Shown: piece after piece, positions 48,848 to 57,916 of the stretch | Layout: every line of letters starts with the position of its first letter | Position numbering within the stretch: the stretch's first letter is position 1 | Source: Amycolatopsis oliviviridis | GTDB lineage: Bacteria; Actinomycetota; Actinomycetes; Mycobacteriales; Pseudonocardiaceae | Direction: 5' to 3' | Length of the DNA stretch: 64,000 nucleotides | NCBI RefSeq assembly: GCF_014654365.1 | Contig: NZ_BNAY01000003.1 | Coordinates: 930,001-994,000, forward strand | The notes under the pieces: generated by a model | The model's database searches: none | Told to the model about the DNA's origin: nothing | The model's input: only the letters and a program-made list of their open reading frames with translations | Made by a program: the position numbers and the translations under genes

Positions 48848-49601
48848 TCGACCCCGTGAAGTGGAACTCTTCGGTCCGCTCACGGCGTCCCTGGTCCAAG
48901 CGCTTCCTGAGATAGAACGGCGGCTCGATCGCAGGATCACGGTGGTCGGCGGCCTCGCGGTGCTATCACGCCTCGGCTCCGCCGCGCATCGGGTGACCAC
49001 TGACGTCGACACCGTCAACCGGCGACTGGGCGGCGAGCCGGGCCAACTCGATGTCCTACTCGCCACCGGGGCTACCGCAGTCGATGGAGCCGGCGCAATG
49101 GTCGCCACACCGACAGGCGACGTTCGCGTGGATGTGCTTGAAGTCAGCGAGGACCAACTCAACGATCTCCCTGGGGATCCTACCGACCGGCTCTACGTGC
49201 TCAGCCACGACTGGGCACTGCGTTCAGCGACGCCACTGCATATTCGTGCCGCCGGTGGCGGCACCACGAGCGAACACACGGTTCACGTTGCCGAGCCAGG
49301 ACCGCTCATTGCCACAAAACTGCAGGCGCTTCCGAACCGAGCAAGCGTCAAGGAAGCAACCGACTTGCTCGACATCGTCCGGCTCGCTCTCGACGATGAG
49401 ACCGGATCGGTTGTTCGCGCGCAACTGTCAGCCGCCGATGTCCTGCTGAAACAGGACGCAGCTCTACACGTCGAACGATGGTTCGGGACAGCCGCCGAGC
49501 GCAGCTTGCGACTCATCAGGACAACACCCAGCGGCTCCGACACCACGCCGGACACGGTCGCCCTTGTCGGCGAACTCCTCCTGACCTCGCTCACGGGCTA
49601 G
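48837..49601 (+). CDS. AbiEii-like nucleotidyltransferase (type IV toxin family)
   Basis: 254 residues of the nucleotidyltransferase fold: VVGGLAVLSRLGSAAHRVTTDVDTV gives the GG (38-39) and DxD (Asp56, Asp58) motifs, and a third acidic residue lies in DVRVDVLEV. KLQALPNRASVKEATDLLDI matches the conserved lysine/aspartate helix of AbiEii toxins, which block growth by modifying tRNA in studied cases. The GTG start has AAGGGGA upstream and overlaps the AbiEi-like gene by 11 bases. It lies just inside the right end of the tRNA-Arg element. An orphan substrate-binding role cannot be excluded. Confidence 0.7.
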   Translation: MSGDRPREVELFGPLTASLVQALPEIERRLDRRITVVGGLAVLSRLGSAAHRVTTDVDTVNRRLGGEPGQLDVLLATGATAVDGAGAMVATPTGDVRVDVLEVSEDQLNDLPGDPTDRLYVLSHDWALRSATPLHIRAAGGGTTSEHTVHVAEPGPLIATKLQALPNRASVKEATDLLDIVRLALDDETGSVVRAQLSAADVLLKQDAALHVERWFGTAAERSLRLIRTTPSGSDTTPDTVALVGELLLTSLTG

Positions 49602-50193
49602 GTCTGTACAGCCATTGCACGTCAAGGCACGCCCGAACCCGAGAGCAAGTTCGACATGACCCATACCGTGACCCGAAGCTCGAACGAACCGCGTGATCGA
49701 TGAGGTCACAGAGCTCTGTCGGGATACCGAAGTTGCAGGTAGAGGCCATAGTCAACGCTGTTGACCTCCCCCCTAAAGCGGGTGTCGCAGGTTCGGATCC
49801 TGCCGGGGGCACACTTGGCTTGCGGCTGCTTACCTCGCAGTGGAAACGCTGTCGACAGCTCAGGCCCACTCAGCCGAGTCCGACGACTATCACGTCTGCC
49901 CTGCGGGCCGAACAAAGCCAATCGGCGGATCGGTCGCCAGAGGTCCCGCCACCAGCGGGAACGATGAAGCTAAATGATCTTGCGCCCACATGTCCGAAGT
50001 CAGCCGAAAGCCCGAGAAGTTGATCAAAGGACAGTCGCGTCCGTGGACCATTTGGTCGGATGCCTACAGGTAGGCAGGCCAGCACGCGACAGAGCCCAGC
50101 CCAAGATTCACGCCAACGACCTCTTGGTAGTTGCCACGGACTCAGTCATTCTGGAATGCGCACGGCTTCAGCGAACGAGTTCGGGGAGCTCTC
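49602..50193. other. Right junction of the tRNA-Arg element, no gene
   Basis: Nearly 600 bases without a convincing gene. It holds the tRNA-derived repeat (49772-49812) and, beyond it, AT-richer sequence leading to the type ISP gene, whose promoter must lie near 50100-50190. The short frames lack ribosome-binding sites and protein-like sequence. No integrase remnant could be recognised. Confidence 0.5.
49772..49812. repeat. attR-like partial tRNA-Arg copy
   Basis: 40 of 41 bases are identical to the tRNA-Arg segment 38778-38818, including the T-arm and acceptor 3' strand. The 5' half of a tRNA is missing, so it is not a gene. It closes the integrated element; distance between copies is 10,994 bp. 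Confidence 0.85.
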
Positions 50194-53100
50194 ATGCCAG
50201 ACGCACTGGGTCGGCGCAAACGCAGCGAAAGACGGCTTCCCGATACCAAAACACAGAGTTTGGTAATCGAAGCCGTAACCGACTTCGGAAGAATGGTCGC
50301 CGAGAAACTTGGCCGAGGCGGCCAAGAAGAAGATCAACTCCGTGGCCCGGTCGAGATTCTGCTGAGACGGTTGAGCGTCCACATCGGCCTCGACGCAGTC
50401 GCTTATGGCGAAGTCGACCTGAAAGACATTCGAGCACGCCCTGACTACGCGGTCGATGTCGGAAATTCAAGAATTGGGTACATCGAACTAAAGGCTCCCG
50501 GGCGAAATATTCCACCCGACTGGAGACCAAATAAGCGCGAAAAGGAACAATGGGAGAAACTGAAATCGCTTCCTAATATTATCTACACAGACGGAATCAA
50601 CTGGAGACGGTTCAGTTTTGGTGAGCCAAGAGGTTCCGCCGTCCGCCTCGCCGGCAGCTTGACCAACAGCCGCAACCCGCTCCACCCTGAAGATCACAAG
50701 TTTGAACTGCTAGTTCGAGAGTTCTTACTCTGGGAGCCAGAACAGCCACGAACACTGATGAACCTGATCAAGATAACCGCCGGCCTCTGCCGCCTTCTTC
50801 GGGACGAAGTAGAAGCGATTTTAGGTGCAGCGCCCCAACATGCCGCGTATGACGACTTGACACTCCTTGCCGATGACTGGCGCGACCTACTATTCCCCGA
50901 TCTCGACGATGGGACTTTCAGTGACGCCTATGCTCAAACCGTAACTTTTGCAATGCTTCTTGCTCGCATCAATGGAATCAACTTTGACAACACGCCCGTT
51001 CATGAAATCGCACGCCAACTCGGGAAGAAACATTCTTTAATTGGCAAATCTTTTGCAGTTCTGACCGATAATGAATCCACTGAAGAGCTTCGCATAGTCG
51101 AGACACTTCGTCGCGTTATCGGCGCCGTCGACTGGGCGAAGTTCGACGATGGAAAAACTAATATTTACATCGAACTATACGAACAGTTTCTTGCAGAGTA
51201 TGACGCCAAACTCCGCAAAAAAAGTGGCTCCTACTACACCCCTGAGCCCGTAGCTCGTTTTATGGTCGACTTTGTCGACGAGATCCTGCGTAAGCGCTTA
51301 AAGCGGCCCTGGGGATTCGCAGCAGACGATGTAGTTGTCGTAGACCCAGCAATGGGAACAGGAACATTTTTGGTCGAAGTTATTCGAGCTGTTGCCGACA
51401 CTATCGATGAAAAGCAAGGCGAGGGAGCCAGACCGGCACGTCTTCGCGAACTTTTCCAAAAGCGTCTTGTCGGGTTCGAACGCCAGGTTGCTCCTTATGC
51501 AGTCGCCGAACTCCGCCTTCATCAAGCACTGAAAATGAGGTTCAACACCGACATTCCACGCACCGAAGCAAGGTTTCTGACAGATGCATTGGAGAACCCC
51601 GAGGCACAACAAGGTCGCATTCGTTCCGCATACAAGATCATTGAACGGTCACGTGCCGAAGCGAACAGAATAAAGCGTGAAGCCCAAGTCATGGTGATAA
51701 TCGGAAACCCTCCGCACGTTGAAAATGCAAGGGGACACGCCTCGTGGATTGAGGATCGCCGCAAGGCGGGACCACCCTCTTATTCCGCTAATCTCAGACG
51801 ACCGTCCCTAGACGAGTTCCGCGCAGCGGGACAGGGGCGATACGAGTCTGATCTCCACGCTCTTCACTGGTACTTTTGGCGCTGGGCACTCTGGAAAGTT
51901 TTTGACGCACACCAGGATCAGCCGACAGGAATAGTTGCCTTTGTTACGCCCTCCAGTTACACCACAGGCAAGGCATTTGCCGGGATGCGCGAGTACCTAA
52001 GGCGCACATGTGATGAAGGCTGGATAATTAACGTTTCCCCCGAAGGGAATAGATCCAACACGAGCACAAGGATATTTGGAGACGTTCAGCGACAACTTTG
52101 CATCGGAGTCTTCGCACGGTACGGTTCCCTTGACAGAAATAACGCCGCCGATGTTCATTTCCTGTCTGTCAGTGGCACACAACTGGAGAAGTTCAACGAT
52201 CTTCAGTCAGTACGGCTTGACATTTCGCGCTGGAAGAAGTGTTCGAATGGTTGGCAACTTCCATTTCTTCCTCGTGAGGAAACAGCCTGGGATAGTTATC
52301 CGCAGCTGTGTGATCTAATGCCATGGACAGCGCGCGGAGTGACCACTGGGCGAGCGTGGGTTTACGCTCCAGATCCTCACACACTGAGTCAAAGGTGGAG
52401 TACTCTCATTCGAGCAGATACTGAGCGTCGACGCATCTTATTCAACGAGGCAAGAGATCGCAACGTACACAGTATCGTAGCACCGCTTCCTGGTTTCACC
52501 GGGATTACGCGGAGTATCGCCGAAGAGGACGGAGAAGTACCAGACCCTGTTCGCGTCGGATACCGATCGTTCGATCGACAATGGATCATTCCTGACAACC
52601 GACTTATGGCCGTGGCACGACCACCTTTATGGGCAGTGCGTTCGGACAGGCAGGTCTACATCACAGAGCAAAATTCGCATCCAATCAACGTGGGGCCAGG
52701 GATTACATTTACTTCCCTAATTCCTGACCTACACCACTACAATGTACGTGCCGGGCGCGTACTTCCTCTCTACCGAGACGCTGGGGCCATCTCGGGGAAC
52801 TTTTCTCCTGGATTGATCGAACTTCTCAAGAAAAAACTGCGTATCGAAGTATCCGGCGAAGACTTACTAGCATACATTGCGGCTGTCGCAGCACATTCAG
52901 GCTACACTGCCAAGTTCCGAAAAGAGCTTCAGAGGCCAGGAATACGCATCCCTCTCACTACCTCGCGGACAACGTGGAACAAGGCCGTTGAATTAGGCAG
53001 GAACGTAGTGTGGCTTCATACCTACGGCGAACGTTATGTCGACAATTCAGCGAACCGACCCAACGGATTACTCGAGCTGGTCGAGCGAACCGGACCCAGA

Positions 53101-53547
53101 GTAATGATTCCCATTCCTGACACATCCGATGAAATGCCGAATGACTTTTTCTACGAGCCTGAAAGCCAGACACTACACTTGGGAGCCGGCCAGATCAGCC
53201 CGATATCCAAGGCCGCTTTTGAGTACGAAGTAAGCGGCCTAAAGGTTGTTCGAAAATGGATCGACTACAGGCTCGCGCAACCTCGCCACAAACGTAGGAC
53301 GTCCCCTCTCGATGACATCAACTGCTCCAACTGGACGCGACAATTCACAGACGAGCTACTGATGCTTCTGACCATACTCGAAAACTGTATAAAACTGGAG
53401 CACGAACAAGAAGCCATACTCGAAGAAATCCTGCACAAAGAACTTGTCGACACAAAAGATCTGCAAGATTCCGGAGTGCTACCGGCACCCGTGGCTATGA
53501 CCAAGCCACCTCGTATCGACGATGCCGAGAAGCCGCATCTCTTCTGA
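50194..53547 (+). CDS. Single-chain restriction-modification enzyme, type ISP/IIG-like
   Basis: 1,117 residues. The N-terminal nuclease domain has PDYAVDV...YIELKAPG, with Asp84 and Glu98-x-Lys100 as a PD-(D/E)XK site. The central methylase has YYTPEPVARFMVDF, motif I DPAMGTGTF (384-392) and IIGNPPH (505-508; His replaces the usual Tyr of NPPY). The C-terminal third resembles the type ISP (LlaBIII-like) specificity domain. No helicase motifs are visible between nuclease and methylase, unlike true type ISP enzymes. The ATG follows GGGGAG. Codon use is clearly less GC-rich than anywhere else in the window, showing recent acquisition. It lies just outside the tRNA-Arg repeat. Confidence 0.82.
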   Translation: MPDALGRRKRSERRLPDTKTQSLVIEAVTDFGRMVAEKLGRGGQEEDQLRGPVEILLRRLSVHIGLDAVAYGEVDLKDIRARPDYAVDVGNSRIGYIELKAPGRNIPPDWRPNKREKEQWEKLKSLPNIIYTDGINWRRFSFGEPRGSAVRLAGSLTNSRNPLHPEDHKFELLVREFLLWEPEQPRTLMNLIKITAGLCRLLRDEVEAILGAAPQHAAYDDLTLLADDWRDLLFPDLDDGTFSDAYAQTVTFAMLLARINGINFDNTPVHEIARQLGKKHSLIGKSFAVLTDNESTEELRIVETLRRVIGAVDWAKFDDGKTNIYIELYEQFLAEYDAKLRKKSGSYYTPEPVARFMVDFVDEILRKRLKRPWGFAADDVVVVDPAMGTGTFLVEVIRAVADTIDEKQGEGARPARLRELFQKRLVGFERQVAPYAVAELRLHQALKMRFNTDIPRTEARFLTDALENPEAQQGRIRSAYKIIERSRAEANRIKREAQVMVIIGNPPHVENARGHASWIEDRRKAGPPSYSANLRRPSLDEFRAAGQGRYESDLHALHWYFWRWALWKVFDAHQDQPTGIVAFVTPSSYTTGKAFAGMREYLRRTCDEGWIINVSPEGNRSNTSTRIFGDVQRQLCIGVFARYGSLDRNNAADVHFLSVSGTQLEKFNDLQSVRLDISRWKKCSNGWQLPFLPREETAWDSYPQLCDLMPWTARGVTTGRAWVYAPDPHTLSQRWSTLIRADTERRRILFNEARDRNVHSIVAPLPGFTGITRSIAEEDGEVPDPVRVGYRSFDRQWIIPDNRLMAVARPPLWAVRSDRQVYITEQNSHPINVGPGITFTSLIPDLHHYNVRAGRVLPLYRDAGAISGNFSPGLIELLKKKLRIEVSGEDLLAYIAAVAAHSGYTAKFRKELQRPGIRIPLTTSRTTWNKAVELGRNVVWLHTYGERYVDNSANRPNGLLELVERTGPRVMIPIPDTSDEMPNDFFYEPESQTLHLGAGQISPISKAAFEYEVSGLKVVRKWIDYRLAQPRHKRRTSPLDDINCSNWTRQFTDELLMLLTILENCIKLEHEQEAILEEILHKELVDTKDLQDSGVLPAPVAMTKPPRIDDAEKPHLF

Positions 53548-53638
53548 ATCTCAATAATTACAGCAGCCTCATTGCTGGACGGGACGGCTGGCCAATTGAA
53601 CTTGAAGATAAAGTCAATGCTGCCACCCCGCTGTTTCG

Positions 53639-53767
53639 ATGGCTCGATTCAGGGCCGACGCGCTGCTCGCACCACTGGCCGCAGCGCAGTACGTCTACCA
53701 GCGGCAAAGCATGACGCCTGAGCAGATCAAAGCGGGGCTACGAGATCTCTACCGGACCGACACGTAG
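53639..53767 (+). CDS. Small ORF or gene remnant, 42 residues
   Basis: ATG at 53639 opens a 42-residue frame (starting MARFRADALLAPLAAAQYVY, with a helical MTPEQIKAGLRDLYR tail). It looks protein-like but has no ribosome-binding site, and its last 30 bases overlap the 3' end of the MOSC gene on the other strand. It could be the truncated end of a gene broken when the foreign restriction gene arrived. No family recognised. Confidence 0.25.
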   Translation: MARFRADALLAPLAAAQYVYQRQSMTPEQIKAGLRDLYRTDT

Positions 53768-54208
53768 GACGCCGTCATCAAGCGGCACGCAGCGCTTTCC
53801 GCCGCGGCCTCGCAGAGCAGCAAAAGTGCCGCGAGGGTAGACGACGTCTATCCACCCGCAGGGGTTCGCGGGCCGGTGCACCTCGAAGCGCACCGGACCG
53901 TCGCCCGAGTTCAAAACAAGAACAGAGCCCCGAGGCAGAGCGTCCACATCGAAGCCCGAAAGCACGATGTTCCGCCGAGCCAGCAGCGGATCGCCGGGTA
54001 CGGACGCGGAGAAGAGCGTCACCGCGGCCGAGCGATGGGCGGGGTGGTTGAAGTACCGATCCCCCACCAGCCCCAGTCCCGCGCGCACCTCGACGAGGTC
54101 GCGCGAGACCGGCAGCGGGTCCGGACGAGGGCCGTCAGAAGGACGGCCCTCGTAGGCGTGCACGGGCGAGACGTGCAGCGCGACGATCAGCGCTCGCCGA
54201 GTTGCCAT
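53738..54208 (-). CDS. MOSC-type small protein
   Basis: 156 residues, probably a compact MOSC (beta-barrel, molybdopterin-sulfurase C-terminal-like) domain: VSRDLVEVRAGLGLVGDRYF near the start and RRNIVLSGFDVDALPRGSVLVL in the middle match the usual MOSC blocks, with FEVHRPANPCGWIDVVYP supplying the conserved Cys. MOSC proteins carry sulfur or bind molybdenum cofactor; the substrate is unknown. The ATG at 54208 lies 22 bases inside the end of msrA, so the two are translationally coupled; the longer upstream frame is the shadow of msrA. Confidence 0.7.
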   Translation of the reverse strand: MATRRALIVALHVSPVHAYEGRPSDGPRPDPLPVSRDLVEVRAGLGLVGDRYFNHPAHRSAAVTLFSASVPGDPLLARRNIVLSGFDVDALPRGSVLVLNSGDGPVRFEVHRPANPCGWIDVVYPRGTFAALRGRGGKRCVPLDDGVLRVGPVEIS

Positions 54209-54681
54209 TCCGGCCGCACGTAGTGGCAGGTGTAGCCGTTCGGGATGCGCTCCAGGTAGTCCTGGTGCTCGGGCTCGGCTTCCCAGAAGTCGCCGGCCTG
54301 GGTCACCTCGGTGACGACCTTGCCCGGCCACTTGCCGGAGGCGTCGACGTCGGCGATCGTCTGTTCGGCGACCTGCTTCTGCGTGTCGTCGGTGTAGTAG
54401 ATCGCCGACCGGTAGCTCGTGCCGATGTCGTTGCCCTGTCGGTTCCGGGTCGTCGGGTCGTGGATCTGGAAGAAGAACTCCAGGATCTGCCGATACGACA
54501 GCTGGGCCGGGTCGAAGACGATCTCGATGCCTTCGGCGTGCGAGCCGTGGTTGCGGTAGGTCGCGTTCGGCACGTCGCCGCCGGTGTAGCCGACCCTGGT
54601 GGAGACGACTCCGGGGTGCCGGCGGAACAGGTCCTGCATGCCCCAGAAGCAGCCGCCCGCGAGAACAGCCTTTTCCGTCAC
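54187..54681 (-). CDS. msrA: Peptide-methionine (S)-S-oxide reductase
   Basis: 164 residues. AVLAGGCFWGMQDLFR holds the catalytic Cys11, followed by GVVSTRVGYTGGDVPNATYRNHGSHAEGIEI and YRSAIYYTDDTQ, the standard MsrA blocks. It repairs oxidised methionine in proteins. I chose the GTG at 54681 because AGGAGA stands 7 bases before it and the enzyme begins at once; the frame is open 19 codons further. Its 3' end overlaps the MOSC gene. Confidence 0.92.
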   Translation of the reverse strand: MTEKAVLAGGCFWGMQDLFRRHPGVVSTRVGYTGGDVPNATYRNHGSHAEGIEIVFDPAQLSYRQILEFFFQIHDPTTRNRQGNDIGTSYRSAIYYTDDTQKQVAEQTIADVDASGKWPGKVVTEVTQAGDFWEAEPEHQDYLERIPNGYTCHYVRPEWQLGER

Positions 54682-54789
54682 TGTTGATCTCCTCTGGTCG
54701 TTGACACCCAGTACAACGTGTCGGACCGTCCCTGTCATCCCCGTCCAAGTGTGACGGAACGCTTACGTCCGCCGTGCGTCTCACGCTAG

Positions 54790-55119
54790 GTGAAGCTCCT
54801 GCTCGCCGCCCTCGCCCTTCTCCTGCTCGCCGGCTGCGCAACGCCACCAGAAGCGCCGAAGCCCGAAGAGGCCTTCAAGTTCGGCGGGATCTCGATGCCC
54901 GCGAGCGGCGAGGTGCTGGACACGAAGTACGAGCGGGGCATCGACGTGATGTACCGCGTCGTCCTCACGCTTCCGGCCGAGGACGTTCCCAAGCTGCTCG
55001 CGGCGTCGGGCTTCGCACCCGGGGCCATGAAGGACGACCAGCTCATCGACGGTCGCCGCGTGTACCGCGAGGTCACCGTCGACGGGGCCACCGTCCACCT
55101 CAGCCTTTTCACCACGTGA
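54790..55119 (+). CDS. Small lipoprotein
   Basis: 109 residues with a signal peptide and lipobox: MKLLLAALALLLLAGC, lipidated Cys16. The mature part is about 93 residues, starts ATPPEAPKPEEAFKFGGI and has no family I recognise. It should be anchored to the outer face of the membrane after LspA cleavage. The GTG start has no ribosome-binding site. An inverted repeat (CCTTTTCAC/GTGAAAAGG, 55104-55137) spans the stop codon and may end the transcript. Confidence 0.7.
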   Translation: MKLLLAALALLLLAGCATPPEAPKPEEAFKFGGISMPASGEVLDTKYERGIDVMYRVVLTLPAEDVPKLLAASGFAPGAMKDDQLIDGRRVYREVTVDGATVHLSLFTT

Positions 55120-55137
55120 GCACTCAGCGTGAAAAGG
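55104..55137. terminator. Inverted repeat over the lipoprotein stop codon
   Basis: CCTTTTCAC and GTGAAAAGG, 9 bp each, are separated by 16 bases and enclose the TGA stop. It lies between the lipoprotein gene and the jetA promoter region and could act as a terminator; there is no T-tract. Confidence 0.4.
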
Positions 55138-55205
55138 GCGGCCCGTTCAGCTTCGCCTGGGTGACCCCCTAACGTGTTACCCCACGCACATCCGCCGGAG
55201 GACAC

Positions 55206-56699
55206 ATGGATCCGTTCCGTGTACCGCCTGACCTGTTCCGTTTCACCGACGGCAGCAGATCCGGGCTCCCCCTGGCGATCCTGCACGCCTTCGGCGAGGC
55301 GAACGAGCGGCTGGAGACGGCGCTCGGGATCGACGACGTCCGCACGGAGCTGCGGGCGGTCGGCTGGCTGGAGACGCTGGCCGACGAGGACCTGGTCAGC
55401 GCGCTGGACCAGTTGCGGAACGACAAGCTCCTCGACGTCGTCCAGAGCCACGCGGGCGATTACCGGACGGCGTCCGAGTACGAGCGCCGCAATCTCCAGT
55501 ACTCACTGACCAGGCTGGGCGAAGCGGCGTACGCGGGCGTGGTCCGCGCGCACGAGGTGCTCAACGCCACCGGCGCGTTGCAGACGGCCACGCTCGAAGC
55601 GCTGGGTGAGCGGCTCGGGGAGCTCGCGAAGCAGCTCGAAGACGGCACCGACAGGCGCGTGTTCGGCACGCTCACCGAGGTCGAGAGCCATCTTGAGGCG
55701 TTCCGGGACAACACGAAGCGCTTCAACGGCGACCTCCAGCGCCTTCTGCACGCCGAAGCCGACCTCGCGACGTTTCACGAGGTCAAGGCGTCCACGGTCG
55801 CCTACCTCCAAGAGTTCCTGAACGACCTGGAGCACCACACCCACACGATCGCCACCCGCATCAAGGAGATCGACGACCACGGCATCGACCGCGTGCACCG
55901 GCGGGCGTTGAACGGCGCGACCCTGCAAAGCCCGGATCAGCGCTGGTTGCGGACGCGCAAGGCCCGCTGGGACGGGCTTCGCGCGTGGTTCCTGCCCGAG
56001 GACGGCGCGACGCCGCGTGTCGAGGACCTCCATCAGGTCGCGCGGCGGGCGATCATCACGCTCCTCCAAGTACTCGACCGGATCACCGAGTCGCGGCGGC
56101 GGGCGAGCAGCGCGGTCGCGGACTTCCGCGAGCTGGCGCGGTGGTTCACCGTCGTCCCGGCTCAGGAGGACCTGCATCGCCTGTGGTCCACGATGTTCGG
56201 GCTGAGTTCCGCGCGGCACGCGCATCTCGCCCACGCGGACCCGGAAGTGGTCAGCACGACGGCGTCGTGGCTCGACGCGCCGCCGGTGGAGGTCTCCGAA
56301 CTGCTCCGGTCCGCGGGCCGCACCGAGCGGTTCACCAAGACCGGCAGGGTCCGCGACGTCACCGAGATCAGGGCCGCGAGAGCGGTGCGAGCCCTGGAAG
56401 AGCGCGCCGAACTCGAAGCGGCGTGGAGCATGCTCGACACCGGCGGGGTCGTGCGGCTTTCGGCGTTCGAGAAGCTGGACCACACCGTTTTCGAGCGGCT
56501 GCTGGACCTGCTGGGCCAGGCACTGGGCACCGCCGTCGGCGCGGACGGCACCCGGCGGAGCACGACGTCCGACGGGCAGATCGAGATCGTCCTCCGGCCG
56601 CCACCGCGCGGGGCGGTCGCGCGCCTGACCACCACGAGCGGCGTCTTCCGCGGCCCCGACTACGAGATCGAGATCAGCACGGCCGGAGGCGGTGCGTGA
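55206..56699 (+). CDS. jetA: Wadjet defence protein JetA (TIGR02677 family)
   Basis: 497 residues, mainly helical. The opening MDPFRVPPDLFRFTDG, the block FHEVKASTVAYLQEFLNDLEHHTHTIA and the IVLRPPPRGAVARLTTTSGVFRGPDYEI C-terminus fit the TIGR02677 family, the kleisin-like JetA of type I Wadjet. JetA links the JetC ATPase heads in a condensin-like complex that recognises small circular DNA. The ATG follows GGAGG. A TAACGT -10-like hexamer lies at 55170. It overlaps jetB by GTGA. The following genes are in the standard order jetB, jetC, but no jetD follows. Confidence 0.83.
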   Translation: MDPFRVPPDLFRFTDGSRSGLPLAILHAFGEANERLETALGIDDVRTELRAVGWLETLADEDLVSALDQLRNDKLLDVVQSHAGDYRTASEYERRNLQYSLTRLGEAAYAGVVRAHEVLNATGALQTATLEALGERLGELAKQLEDGTDRRVFGTLTEVESHLEAFRDNTKRFNGDLQRLLHAEADLATFHEVKASTVAYLQEFLNDLEHHTHTIATRIKEIDDHGIDRVHRRALNGATLQSPDQRWLRTRKARWDGLRAWFLPEDGATPRVEDLHQVARRAIITLLQVLDRITESRRRASSAVADFRELARWFTVVPAQEDLHRLWSTMFGLSSARHAHLAHADPEVVSTTASWLDAPPVEVSELLRSAGRTERFTKTGRVRDVTEIRAARAVRALEERAELEAAWSMLDTGGVVRLSAFEKLDHTVFERLLDLLGQALGTAVGADGTRRSTTSDGQIEIVLRPPPRGAVARLTTTSGVFRGPDYEIEISTAGGGA

Positions 56700-57916
56700 G
56701 CCTCACGAACCAACTGGTCATCGCGGAGCGCGAAGAGGTCGCACGCGGGATCCGGGCCCTGCTGGCCACCCCGCTGATCGGCGAACGCGGCTCCCCCGAG
56801 ATCTTCGACCTCATCCGGCGCCGCCGCGAACCCATCCGGCAGTGGTTCGAGTACTACTGCGGCTGGACACTCACCGTCGAACCCCGGCTCGGCTACGCCC
56901 GGCTGGTCAAGGTCCGCGCCGCAGCCGACCCGAGCCGTCCCGCCCGGCGGCTGCGGTCCGGGCGCGCGGCGTTCGACCGCCGCCGCTACGTCCTGCTGTG
57001 CGTGGCGGCGGCCGAACTCCTGACGGTGCCGGTGACCACCATTCGCCTGCTCGCCGACCGCGTCGCCAGGGCCAGCGCCGCGGACGACCTCGTCACGGCG
57101 TTCGACACCGGCTCCCGCGCCGAGCGGCTCGCGTTCGTGGACGTCCTCAAGCTGCTGGAGTCCTACGGCGTCCTCGAAACCGCCGACGGCGACGCCGAGT
57201 CCTTTGTGGACGACACGACCGCGAAGGTGCTGTTCCGCGTCGACGCGACCCTGTTGCTGCGGATGCTGGCCGCGCCGGTCGGCCCCTCGCAGCTCGCCGT
57301 GCCCGCCGACGACGTCGCGCTGCGGTTCGAGGAACTGCTGGAGGCGGTGTCGCACGAGCAGCGCTACGGCCTCTCGTCGGGCCGCCACGAGGACACGCCG
57401 AGCGCGTCCGACGTCCAGCGGAACCTGTGGCTCCGGCACACCGTCTTCCGCCGTCTCGTGGACGACCCGGTGCTGTACTTCGCCGAACTGACCGCCGAGG
57501 AGCGCGCGTACCTCGGCTCGCCGACCGGGCGCCAGTTGCTGCGACGCGCCGCCGAACAGGGCGGTTTCGTCCTCGAAGAACGCGCGGAGGGCCTGCTGCT
57601 CGTCGACGTCGACGGCCTGTCGACCGACGAACGCTTCCCGGACGACGGCAGCAACGCCAAGGTCGCCGCGCTCCTGCTGCTCGACGCGCTGGACGAGCCG
57701 CGGACGACCGATTACCTGCGCAACGCCACCGCCAAGCTGCTGAAACGCTTCCCGCGGTGGGCCAAGACCTACCGGGGCAAGGACGGCGTGCGAAGGCTGA
57801 CCGTCGACGCGCTCGCCGTGCTGACCGGTTTCGGGCTGGTCCGCACCGAAGCCGAACTCGTCCGGCCGCTCCCGGCCGCCGCGAGGTACACCGACCGAAA
57901 CGAGGAGGCGCCGTGA
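56696..57916 (+). CDS. jetB: Wadjet defence protein JetB (TIGR02678 family)
   Basis: 406 residues, winged-helix-rich. The N-terminus REEVARGIRALLATPLI and GSPEIFDLIRRRREPIRQWFEYYCGWTLTVEPRLGYARLVK match the TIGR02678 family, the KITE-like JetB subunit of type I Wadjet, which binds JetA. The GTG start lies within the jetA stop (GTGA), and the end overlaps jetC in the same way, so the three are made in fixed proportion. Confidence 0.83.
   Translation: MSLTNQLVIAEREEVARGIRALLATPLIGERGSPEIFDLIRRRREPIRQWFEYYCGWTLTVEPRLGYARLVKVRAAADPSRPARRLRSGRAAFDRRRYVLLCVAAAELLTVPVTTIRLLADRVARASAADDLVTAFDTGSRAERLAFVDVLKLLESYGVLETADGDAESFVDDTTAKVLFRVDATLLLRMLAAPVGPSQLAVPADDVALRFEELLEAVSHEQRYGLSSGRHEDTPSASDVQRNLWLRHTVFRRLVDDPVLYFAELTAEERAYLGSPTGRQLLRRAAEQGGFVLEERAEGLLLVDVDGLSTDERFPDDGSNAKVAALLLLDALDEPRTTDYLRNATAKLLKRFPRWAKTYRGKDGVRRLTVDALAVLTGFGLVRTEAELVRPLPAAARYTDRNEEAP

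Noticed and set aside
49772..49812. Second tRNA gene
   Set aside because: Only the 3' half is present (from the anticodon onward); there is no acceptor 5' strand or D-arm. It is an attachment-site copy.
38820..49812. Integrase or transposase for the tRNA-Arg element
   Set aside because: No open frame shows tyrosine- or serine-recombinase or DDE motifs; the gaps are too small and contain no recognisable remnant.
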